The notes beneath the pieces are model-generated. The model made no database searches, was not told the DNA's origin, and was given only the letters and a program-made list of their open reading frames with translations. Position numbers and translations under genes: made by a program. From Bacilli bacterium (GTDB lineage Bacteria; Bacillota_I; Bacilli_A; RFN20; CAG-826), in contig JAFZUD010000013.1 of assembly GCA_017618495.1 (NCBI GenBank), positions 1 through 7,757 of the forward strand: 7,757 bases of DNA, given 5' to 3'. Positions 1-5,938 of this stretch are shown piece after piece (position 1 is the stretch's first letter; every line of letters begins with the position of its first letter).

Positions 1-408
1 ACTCCGATCAATGAAGCAGCGGCTCAATACGGTTCCCATATGCACCGTCTTCTCCAATTGGTCTCCTTTAAAGATAAGGACGCCTCCTTCATCCAAGATG
101 CAAAAGAGAAAACGAAGGTCGACGCCCTCTTCAAACATCCGATCTTCGAAAACCTCGAAGGATATAAGGAATTCCACGAATATGCTTTTATCGATGACGT
201 TAATAATGTCCGTGGTTCCATTGACCTTCTCCTCGTAAAAGCAGGGGAGAAAGCCATCATCGTCGACTACAAAACCAAGTCACTAGACGATGAAGCCTAC
301 GAGAGACAATTGAAGCTATACAAGCAATATGTTGAGAGGGTTTTCAAGCTAAAAGCCGAAACATATCTCCTTTCGATTTCGGATAACGTACTAAAAGTAG
401 TAGAATAA
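1..408 (+). CDS. addA: AddA-like helicase-nuclease, C-terminal nuclease domain (5' end cut off by window)
   Basis: The frame is open from base 1, so this is the last 135 residues of a longer protein. It shows the ordered motifs of a RecB-family PD-(D/E)XK nuclease: GSHMH near residue 11 (the G..MH motif that opens the domain), Glu60 in FHEYAF, Asp75 in GSIDLLL, Asp89-Tyr90-Lys91 in VDYKTK, and the trailing QLKLY (Gln103 to Tyr107). In this family Asp75, Asp89 and Lys91 bind metal and cut DNA. The arrangement and the ending shortly after the QLxxY motif match the C-terminus of AddA, the helicase-nuclease subunit that processes double-strand breaks with AddB in Bacillota. The helicase part lies outside the window, so another UvrD-nuclease fusion is possible. 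There are no cysteines in this part, as expected for AddA rather than AddB, which carries the iron-sulfur cluster. The next gene starts 4 bases after its TAA stop. Confidence 0.82.
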   Translation, partial: TPINEAAAQYGSHMHRLLQLVSFKDKDASFIQDAKEKTKVDALFKHPIFENLEGYKEFHEYAFIDDVNNVRGSIDLLLVKAGEKAIIVDYKTKSLDDEAYERQLKLYKQYVERVFKLKAETYLLSISDNVLKVVE

Positions 409-412
409 CGTC

Positions 413-1555
413 ATGCCAGAGAAAAAGATCACGAAAGAAAACTTTGCGCAGCTCCTTGAAACGATCCACGCCCCAAAGAGTCTGAACTTTGATTTCCTCT
501 ATGAAGCCTTCCTTGACTCTTTGGAGTCAGATGACGCCATCAAAGAGGAGTCTTCTTTCGTCAGCAAGATGAACCTCAACCCTCTCCAGGTTCTTCTTTA
601 TCTCGTCAATGAGCATTCCTTCTATCTCATCACCCATCCAGAGAAGAAAGAGGCTGAGCTCATCAACGATGAGAAGTATGAGCAGCTCCTTCTTTCTTTA
701 ACTCTCGACAAATATTACACGAACGAGCATCTTGCGTATCGCAACCAAAACTTCTCAAACCGTTTCACCCCAACGATCTCAACCTTAACTCTCTATCTCA
801 ACTTCGTCCTTGGCATGCTTAGCCGCTACCCACAGGGTAACCCTAACGAGACTCTCGTCATCGATGTCATGAAGAAGGGCTTTTCGATGGCCCAATGCAT
901 CGTCAATCTTTTAGAAAACGGCTACGAAACCGAGGCCTTTTCCACTTGGAGGACCCTTCACGAGAACGAATGCATCCTTCAGGTTTTGGTCTCTTATGGC
1001 AAACCAGTAATGGACGCGTATGTCGCCCACATGAAATATGCGGTGGCCTTCCGCGGCGGTCTATCCTCCAAAGAAGAAACCGACCAAGTCTTCGCCTCCA
1101 TCAAAGAAGGCATGAAAGAGAACGACCTCAAGTCGAAGGACATGAAGCGTTTCATCGAATATGGTTGGCTCTCCGCGATTCCGGATGTGAAGATGGGCAG
1201 AATCCCTGACTTCAAATTCAATTTCCGCGACGGCGTTGAAAGATGCGCCAACCTCCGCCAATACTCAAAGGTCTATGAGATGTCGAGCGAGATCGCCCAT
1301 TCCTCGCCTCTTCTCATCTATAGCCGCAAGACCTATTTCTACCTCGTCACCATCCTCAATCTCTACGAATCATTCTTCAGGCTTGAGAAGATCTTCAAGA
1401 CGCTCTACTTCGCAAACATCCCAGAAGAGGCCCAAAAACAGTACCTCCAGATGCAAAGCCTCTACTATGGAGAACTCCTTTCCTGCTACAAGTTCGAAAA
1501 AGCCAGATTAGACGGAATGGTCAAGTCAGGCTCGGCTGAAAAAGACGAAAAGTAA
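413..1555 (+). CDS. DUF5677-like protein of unknown function
   Basis: This 380-residue, mainly helical protein has no signal peptide. I do not know its function. The central part (about residues 155-330) resembles DUF5677: a helix with GYETEAFSTWRTLHENE, where Arg180 and Glu184 form the typical R...E pair, and later YEMSSEIAHSSP with His296 in the typical Y..S...H.S pattern. The N-terminal 150 residues are less recognisable. The ATG lies 4 bases after the upstream stop with no good Shine-Dalgarno sequence, so translation may depend on ribosomes finishing the AddA-like gene. A strong terminator follows directly, so this gene belongs to the upstream transcript and not to the atp operon. Codon use looks like that of its neighbours, with many C-ending codons, so there is no sign of recent transfer. 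The family call is from recall of motifs and is moderate; the reality of the gene is near certain given its length and context. Confidence 0.85.
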   Translation: MPEKKITKENFAQLLETIHAPKSLNFDFLYEAFLDSLESDDAIKEESSFVSKMNLNPLQVLLYLVNEHSFYLITHPEKKEAELINDEKYEQLLLSLTLDKYYTNEHLAYRNQNFSNRFTPTISTLTLYLNFVLGMLSRYPQGNPNETLVIDVMKKGFSMAQCIVNLLENGYETEAFSTWRTLHENECILQVLVSYGKPVMDAYVAHMKYAVAFRGGLSSKEETDQVFASIKEGMKENDLKSKDMKRFIEYGWLSAIPDVKMGRIPDFKFNFRDGVERCANLRQYSKVYEMSSEIAHSSPLLIYSRKTYFYLVTILNLYESFFRLEKIFKTLYFANIPEEAQKQYLQMQSLYYGELLSCYKFEKARLDGMVKSGSAEKDEK

Positions 1556-1608
1556 AGAGAAGGTCGTATTTCTTAGTTACGAAACCAAGAAATAGCCTCT
1601 CTTTTTTT
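1556..1608 (+). terminator. Rho-independent terminator after the DUF5677-like gene
   Basis: A long hairpin is followed by seven T residues (1602-1608). The lower stem pairs AGAGAAGG (1556-1563, one bulged A) with CCTCTCT (1596-1602). The upper stem pairs TATTTCTT (1567-1574) with AAGAAATA (1587-1594) perfectly, and GTT/AAC extends it inside the loop. It starts immediately after the TAA stop at 1553-1555. It separates the addA-side transcript from the atp operon. Confidence 0.9.
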
Positions 1609-1614
1609 GTGGCA

Positions 1615-1643
1615 TTTTCCCTATTAGGGAAGTAAAGTATACT
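1615..1643 (+). promoter_or_regulatory. Putative sigma-A-type promoter of the atp operon
   Basis: TATACT at 1638-1643 matches the -10 consensus TATAAT at five of six positions. Seventeen bases upstream, TTTTCC (1615-1620) is a weak -35 element with three matches to TTGACA. Transcription would start near 1650, leaving a leader of about 20 bases before the ATG at 1669. This is the only promoter-like sequence I see between the terminator and the first atp gene. The poor -35 suggests moderate strength or dependence on an activator. The position is well supported by context; the exact boxes are inference. Confidence 0.55.
1617..1631. repeat. Perfect 7-base-arm palindrome in the atp promoter spacer
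   Basis: TTCCCTATTAGGGAA has two perfect 7-base arms around a single central T. It overlaps the end of the proposed -35 and occupies the front of the spacer, ending six bases before the -10 box. This placement is typical of a repressor operator, but no regulator is encoded in the window. As RNA it would only be a short six-pair hairpin with a three-base loop and no T-run behind it, so it is not a second terminator. Confidence 0.6.
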
Positions 1644-1668
1644 AGTTCAATATCCCCTTTTTGGAAAT

Positions 1669-2100
1669 ATGGTAGAAAAATATCTCAAATTAAACGAACA
1701 CCAGAGAACCCTCTTCTGGCTCATAGTCATCGGCGTAGTTGGCTTCATCGGACTTTGCCCATTTTTCTTCTTCTACGAGGACAAAGGCTATTCCTATCCG
1801 ATGGGCTGGCTTTTAGGAACTCTCGCCGAGATTCTTTCCTTCTTCACCATCATCAAGATGAGCGAAGCCCTTCTCCCAACGGAAGAGGAGCCAAACCCAA
1901 GGCCAACCAAGATCATTCTCTATGTCGCCTTGAGATTCCTCATCTATATCGCCGTTCTCGTTATCGCCGCCATTTGCACCTGGACCGATTGGTTCGGTGG
2001 TTTTGATATGTTCAATTTCTGGATGACCTTCGTCGGGCTTCTCCCAATCCAGGTCCTCCTTGTTATCCGCGGACTTAAGTCCAAGAGGGCCGTCAGGTGA
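1669..2100 (+). CDS. atpI: AtpI-like membrane protein, first gene of the atp operon
   Basis: This 143-residue protein has four predicted membrane helices, at about residues 15-36, 44-63, 81-104 and 113-135. An acidic, proline-rich loop (TEEEPNPRPT) lies between helices 2 and 3, and the tail is basic (LKSKRAVR). AtpI (UncI) normally has this size, four helices and this first position. In Bacillus PS3 and Acetobacterium woodii it is reported to help assemble the c-ring. The sequence itself is not strongly diagnostic, so the name rests on topology and position. The ATG is the only reasonable start: an in-frame TAA lies at 1633 and the next methionine would remove the first helix. Its ribosome site is poor (GGA only three bases from the ATG), which suggests low expression relative to the structural subunits. 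Its TGA stop overlaps the atpB start. Confidence 0.7.
   Translation: MVEKYLKLNEHQRTLFWLIVIGVVGFIGLCPFFFFYEDKGYSYPMGWLLGTLAEILSFFTIIKMSEALLPTEEEPNPRPTKIILYVALRFLIYIAVLVIAAICTWTDWFGGFDMFNFWMTFVGLLPIQVLLVIRGLKSKRAVR
2083..2089 (+). promoter_or_regulatory. Ribosome binding site that fixes the GTG start of atpB
   Basis: AAGAGGG lies inside the end of the atpI-like gene, seven bases before the GTG at 2097. The first in-frame ATG (2175, residue 27) has no such sequence before it. The GTG shares bases with the upstream TGA stop (GTGA), so the two genes are probably translationally coupled. Confidence 0.7.
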
Positions 2101-2996
2101 ATTTGTTTAGCGTCCTCACCTTAGAAAGAGTCACCAGCGCAACATCCCATTCTTTTAGCGACAAAATTGAATCGATGTTCCATTGGGATGGTTGGGCTTC
2201 CATAGATGCACCTTTGGTGAGCTCGCTTTTCGTTATGGCCATCCTTGCCGTCATCGGCATTGTGGTGGGCATCAGGGCAAGAATCGCCCTTAAGCGCAAA
2301 GAGTATCTCCAAAAACCAAAGGGCATCATGTTCTTTGCGGAGCTCTATTACAACATGTGCAACAACTTCGCCTCCTCGAACATGGGCGAAACCCATGTCA
2401 GTTGGGGCGGCTATTTCTGGACCCTTTTCGCCTATCTATTCATCGGTTTCAACATTTCCCTCTTCGGACTTCCAAGCCTTGTTGATTGGCTGGCCTGCCC
2501 TCTTTGCCTTGCCATCATCATGTTTGCGATCATCCAATTCCAGGGACTCAAATATTCGAAGCTCGGTTACTTCCATCGTTATGTGGAGCCAATCTTTGTC
2601 TTCCTCCCTGTCAACCTCATCACCATGTGGGCGCCGATCGTCTCAACCACGATGCGTCTATTCGGCAACTGCTTATCGGGTACCATCCTTGTCGGCTTGG
2701 TCCAGTGGGCTCTTAGTTCCGCCTCAAGCGGAATCTTCGATGCCTTTGGAGTGGTCGGCACCATCGGTACCTCATCTTTCTGGAACAACCCAGGCTGGAC
2801 GAGTATCTTCCTCGCCCCATTCCCTGTCGGTGTCCTCAATTCTTACTTCTCCTTATTCTCGGGGTTCATCCAAACCCTGGTTTTCTCATCGCTTTCGGCC
2901 ATTTGGATTTCGCAAGAAATGCCTGCCGCCTCGCCTGAAAAGAAGGAAGAGCCTCTTCCTCTTAGCGAGAATAGGCCGTTAGTGATCGAAGGATAA
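2097..2996 (+). CDS. atpB: ATP synthase Fo subunit a
   Basis: This 299-residue membrane subunit forms the half-channels through which ions reach the c-ring. The signature STTMRLFGN carries the essential arginine (Arg187, equivalent to E. coli Arg210) and Asn191. The last helix has GFIQTLVFSSLSAIW with Gln259, equivalent to E. coli Gln252. Hydrophobic segments lie at about residues 40-60, 105-124, 131-150, 165-205 and 238-272. Three features stand out. Thr196 sits where E. coli has Glu219. Ser252 sits where E. coli has His245. The distance from Arg187 to Gln259 is 72 residues against 42 in E. coli, because of an extra Gly/Ser-rich stretch at about residues 207-238. The protein also ends in an acidic tail of about 27 residues (from QEMPAASPEKKEE). 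The start is GTG, overlapping the previous stop by four bases. The frame is continuous, so the insertion is not a frameshift artefact. Confidence 0.95.
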   Translation: MNLFSVLTLERVTSATSHSFSDKIESMFHWDGWASIDAPLVSSLFVMAILAVIGIVVGIRARIALKRKEYLQKPKGIMFFAELYYNMCNNFASSNMGETHVSWGGYFWTLFAYLFIGFNISLFGLPSLVDWLACPLCLAIIMFAIIQFQGLKYSKLGYFHRYVEPIFVFLPVNLITMWAPIVSTTMRLFGNCLSGTILVGLVQWALSSASSGIFDAFGVVGTIGTSSFWNNPGWTSIFLAPFPVGVLNSYFSLFSGFIQTLVFSSLSAIWISQEMPAASPEKKEEPLPLSENRPLVIEG

Positions 2997-3016
2997 GGTC
3001 AATACCAACAATTCAT

Positions 3017-3023
3017 AAGGAGG
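3017..3023 (+). promoter_or_regulatory. Consensus ribosome binding site of atpE
   Basis: AAGGAGG lies seven bases before the ATG, in the widest gap within the operon (34 bases), and is followed by an A-rich stretch. A full-consensus site fits the need for many c subunits per complex, against one a and two b subunits. The atpI-like gene, atpB and atpG have weaker sites. Confidence 0.85.
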
Positions 3024-3030
3024 AAAAATT

Positions 3031-3285
3031 ATGATCAATGCTGGTTTATGTGCAATCGCAGCCGCCATCGCTGTTGGCATGGGCTGCCTCTCCGCCATCG
3101 GTGAGGGCTTAATCTGCTGCCACTCCATCGACGGTATGGTCAGAAACCCAGAAATGGCTGACAAACTTCGTTCGAACATGATCGTCGCCGTTGCTCTTGA
3201 TGAGTCAACCGCCATCTACGCTCTCGTCGTCGCCATTCTCATCATCTTCTTGATGGGTCTTCCAGCTCTTAACGCCGCTATCTAA
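3031..3285 (+). CDS. atpE: ATP synthase Fo subunit c, probably Na+-binding with two carboxylates
   Basis: This 84-residue hairpin protein forms the rotor ring. Helix 1 covers about residues 4-33, the polar loop has RNPE (38-41), and helix 2 covers about 48-76. Helix 2 contains DESTAIY. Glu58, Ser59, Thr60 and Tyr63 align without gaps to Glu65, Ser66, Thr67 and Tyr70 of the Na+-translocating Ilyobacter tartaricus c subunit. With the same offset of seven, Glu25 in AIGEG falls on Gln32, the other Na+ ligand. A glutamate there is the two-carboxylate Na+ motif described for Fusobacterium nucleatum. H+-type c subunits usually lack the Ser-Thr-x-x-Tyr part. An extra Asp57 directly precedes Glu58, and Cys29-Cys30 lie in helix 1. 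The subunit identity is near certain; Na+ coupling is an inference from motif residues. Confidence 0.96.
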   Translation: MINAGLCAIAAAIAVGMGCLSAIGEGLICCHSIDGMVRNPEMADKLRSNMIVAVALDESTAIYALVVAILIIFLMGLPALNAAI

Positions 3286-3302
3286 GCAAGGGACCTTTTA
3301 GG

Positions 3303-3851
3303 ATGAACGGACTAAGAATCAAAGTATACGATTCTGCGCCTCCCTTTACCGCTGAGGACTTTTTGAACAAACTCTTCCCTAACTTTTGGAGCTTGCTCAT
3401 CAACCTCCTCGCGTTAATCGTCCTTTTCGTGTTCCTTTATTTCATCGCCTATAAGCCGGTGAAGAAATACCTCGACGCCAGAAAGAACTACGTGGAGAAG
3501 AACATTCGCGACAGCGAGACTTCCAAAGCCATGTATGAAAAGAAAGTCGCCGAAAGCGATGTCATGATCTCCAAGGCCCGCAAAGAGGCAGGGGATATCA
3601 TCGCCAAAGCCAAAAGCGACGCCGAAGTTAGCGCCGAAAGCATCATCAAAAACGCCAATGAGCAAGCCGAGGCCCGCCAAAGAGCGGCCGATGAAGCCAT
3701 CGCTCAGGCCGAAGAGAAATCACGTCGCGCCATCAGAGAAGAAATCGTCAATGTCGCCCTTGATGCCTCGAAAGCCGTCCTTGGCCGTGAAGTGAACAAA
3801 GAGGATAACGCCAAACTCGTCGATGAATTCGTCGACAGCGTGGACGAATAA
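3303..3851 (+). CDS. atpF: ATP synthase Fo subunit b
   Basis: This 182-residue subunit is the peripheral stalk that holds the F1 head still against the rotor. After a polar N-terminus of about 23 residues comes LFPNFWSLLINLL, leading into one membrane helix (about 29-49). IAYKPVKKYLDAR then marks the membrane exit, as in other b subunits. Residues 55-150 are highly charged and alanine-rich, consistent with the long coiled coil that dimerises. The C-terminal part (about 150-182) would contact delta. The N-terminus before the membrane helix is longer than in E. coli. It is not a lipoprotein signal because there is no lipobox cysteine. AAGGGA at 3288-3293, nine bases before the ATG, is the likely ribosome site. 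The gene is 17 bases after atpE and 9 before atpH, whose ribosome site overlaps this gene's stop. Confidence 0.93.
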   Translation: MNGLRIKVYDSAPPFTAEDFLNKLFPNFWSLLINLLALIVLFVFLYFIAYKPVKKYLDARKNYVEKNIRDSETSKAMYEKKVAESDVMISKARKEAGDIIAKAKSDAEVSAESIIKNANEQAEARQRAADEAIAQAEEKSRRAIREEIVNVALDASKAVLGREVNKEDNAKLVDEFVDSVDE

Positions 3852-3860
3852 GGAGAATAA

Positions 3861-4397
3861 ATGAGGGGAGCGGAAGCAAACGCATACGCAGCTGGCCTTT
3901 ATGAGCTGGCTTTAGAGAAGAAGAAGGTGCCTTCTTTCCAAGAGGAAATGAAGGAAGTTCTTTCTCTCTTCAGGGATAACCCTGAGCTTTTGGAAACCCT
4001 TTCCTCATATTCATTGCCTGAGGAATCGCTTAACGCCCTCGTCGACAAGGTCTTTGGGGGACTAGCAAACAAAGAGATTCCGGCTTTCTTGAAACTCTTG
4101 ATGCTGAAGCATGAAATCATCCATTTCGAGATCATCGCTTCCTCATTCAATAACCTTTGCAATGAGTTTAGCGGCATCAAGGAAGGAATCGTCTATTCGG
4201 CGGAGAAACTCTCTGCGGCTGAAATCAAAAAAATCGAGAAATCAATCGGAGAGAGACTCTCCTCAAAGGTTGAGCTCGAAAACCACGTCGACCATCGTCT
4301 TATCGGCGGCGTGAAAGTATATGTGGATGACAAAGTCTTTGACGGGACCATCCTTGGGAAGATTGAGCGTTTGCGTAGCAATCTTCTCAAAAACTGA
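3861..4397 (+). CDS. atpH: ATP synthase F1 subunit delta
   Basis: This 178-residue protein, normal for the family, connects the top of the alpha3beta3 head to subunit b. The N-terminal helical domain begins with NAYAAGLYELALEKKKV, the usual YA.AL...A pattern. The C-terminal part has HRLIGGVKVYVDDKVFDGTI, matching the conserved LIGG...DG(S/T) signature near residues 145-165, followed by a terminal IERLRSNLL helix. AAGGAG at 3850-3855 overlaps the TAA of atpF and lies five bases before the ATG. The gene ends with TGA at the expected length, so TGA is a true stop in this organism. Confidence 0.93.
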   Translation: MRGAEANAYAAGLYELALEKKKVPSFQEEMKEVLSLFRDNPELLETLSSYSLPEESLNALVDKVFGGLANKEIPAFLKLLMLKHEIIHFEIIASSFNNLCNEFSGIKEGIVYSAEKLSAAEIKKIEKSIGERLSSKVELENHVDHRLIGGVKVYVDDKVFDGTILGKIERLRSNLLKN

Positions 4398-4409
4398 CGG
4401 AGGAAAGAT

Positions 4410-5936
4410 ATGAAACTTAATCCAAGTGAGATAAGCTCTCTCATCAAGGAGCAGATCAAGGGATATGAGAACCTTGTCGAGAGCAGCGACGTAGGCACCG
4501 TCATCGCTGTTGGCGATGGCATCGCGACCATCTATGGTCTAAAGAACGCCATGCTCGGCGAGCTTCTTCTTTTCCCTAATGACGTCTACGGCATGGTCAT
4601 GAACCTCAACCTCGATGATGTCGGCGCCGTCCTTTTAGGAAGCGATAGGCAAATCAAAGAGGGCGATACCGTCAAACGCACCCACAAGGTCGTTGAGGTC
4701 CCAGTAGGGGATGGATTACTAGGAAGAGTCGTCTCTCCTTTGGGCCTTCCTTTAGACGAAGTTGGACCAATATCCTATGCAAAAACGCGTCCAATTGAAA
4801 GAATCGCTCCTGGTGTCATGACCAGAAAATCCGTCAATACCCCTCTCGAAACCGGTATCAAAGCCATCGATTCCATGATTCCGATCGGCCGTGGTCAGCG
4901 TGAGCTCATCATCGGCGACCGTCAGACTGGCAAGACCTCCATTGCCATCGACACCATCGTGAATCAGAAAGGCAAGAACGTTAAGTGCGTCTATGTCGCG
5001 ATCGGTCAGAAGAACTCAACCGTCGCCGGAATCGTCGCCAAACTCAAAGCCAGAGGCTGCTTCGATTACGTTACGGTTATTAACGCCAGCGCCTCCGAGC
5101 CAGCCCCTCAGCAATATGTCGCCCCATTCGCGGGCATGGCCATGGCTGAGGAATGGATGGAAAACGGTGAGGATGTCCTCATTGTTTTCGATGATTTAAG
5201 TAAGCACGCCGTCGCATACCGCGCCCTCTCTCTTCTCTTAAGAAGAGCCCCAGGACGTGAAGCTTATCCAGGCGACATCTTCTATCTCCATAGCAGACTT
5301 CTCGAAAGAGCTTGCAAACTCTCCAAAGATTACGGCGGTGGCTCCATCACCGCTCTCCCACTCGTTGAGACTCAGGCTGGCGATATCAGCGCCTACATCC
5401 CAACGAACATCATTTCCATCACCGATGGTCAGATCTTCTTAGTGAGCGACTTCTTCGCTTCCGGCCAGCGTCCTGCTGTCGATTCCGGTCTTTCCGTCAG
5501 CCGTGTTGGCTCTAGCGCTCAGATCAAAGCCATGAAGCAAGTCGCCTCATCCTTAAAGATCGAGCTCGCCAACTACCGTGAGAACCTTAGCTTCTCGCAG
5601 TTTGGAAGCGATCTCGATGCCGAGACCAAGCGTATCCTCACCCATGGTGCGGTCGTCACCGAAGCCCTCAAGCAAGTCAACTGGGCCCCAATGAACATGA
5701 TCCGCGAGATCATCGAACTCTTCGCGGTCAACAGAAAGTTCCTCGATGACCTCTCTCTTCCAGAGGTCAACCCATTCCTTTCTGAGATGTATCAGTACAT
5801 CGAGGATTCACATAAGGAAATCATCGACGAACTCACCGAAAAGAAAGCCTTCAATGATGAGCTTACGAACAAACTTGCCGAAGCCATCAAGGAATACAAG
5901 AAAACCTACGAACTCAAAAAGGGAGAGACTAAGTAA
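4410..5936 (+). CDS. atpA: ATP synthase F1 subunit alpha
   Basis: This 508-residue protein is the non-catalytic nucleotide-binding subunit, full length for the family. The beta-barrel domain (about 25-95) includes VGDGIATIYGL. The P-loop GDRQTGKT is at 169-176 and the Walker B strand VLIVFDDL at 256-263. PAVDSGLSVSRVGS starting at residue 355 is the ATPase alpha/beta signature, and its Arg365 is the arginine finger that reaches the beta active site (E. coli Arg373). The helical C-terminal domain covers about 375-508. No key residue is missing. The ribosome site GGAGG (4399-4403) lies six bases from the ATG, in the 12-base gap after atpH. Only two bases separate its stop from atpG. Confidence 0.98.
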   Translation: MKLNPSEISSLIKEQIKGYENLVESSDVGTVIAVGDGIATIYGLKNAMLGELLLFPNDVYGMVMNLNLDDVGAVLLGSDRQIKEGDTVKRTHKVVEVPVGDGLLGRVVSPLGLPLDEVGPISYAKTRPIERIAPGVMTRKSVNTPLETGIKAIDSMIPIGRGQRELIIGDRQTGKTSIAIDTIVNQKGKNVKCVYVAIGQKNSTVAGIVAKLKARGCFDYVTVINASASEPAPQQYVAPFAGMAMAEEWMENGEDVLIVFDDLSKHAVAYRALSLLLRRAPGREAYPGDIFYLHSRLLERACKLSKDYGGGSITALPLVETQAGDISAYIPTNIISITDGQIFLVSDFFASGQRPAVDSGLSVSRVGSSAQIKAMKQVASSLKIELANYRENLSFSQFGSDLDAETKRILTHGAVVTEALKQVNWAPMNMIREIIELFAVNRKFLDDLSLPEVNPFLSEMYQYIEDSHKEIIDELTEKKAFNDELTNKLAEAIKEYKKTYELKKGETK

Positions 5937-5938
5937 GG

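Noticed and set aside
1650..1670. Possible leader hairpin (TATCC pairing with GGAAATA) hiding the atpI ribosome site and start
   Set aside because: Only about five or six weak pairs with two bulged bases; too unstable to claim as a switch.
2245..2982. Second + strand open frame of 245 codons
   Set aside because: It overlaps atpB in another frame, is Ser/Arg-rich and has no ribosome site; atpB carries the conserved motifs.
2097..2996. Frameshift or assembly error as the cause of the long subunit a
   Set aside because: The frame is continuous, both flanking motifs are in the same frame, and the insert is hydrophobic and Gly-rich, like a real loop or helix.
4395..4397. TGA as a tryptophan codon (Mycoplasma-like code)
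   Set aside because: atpH and the atpI-like gene end at TGA at normal family lengths, followed at once by the next gene's start, and no TGA occurs inside the genes.
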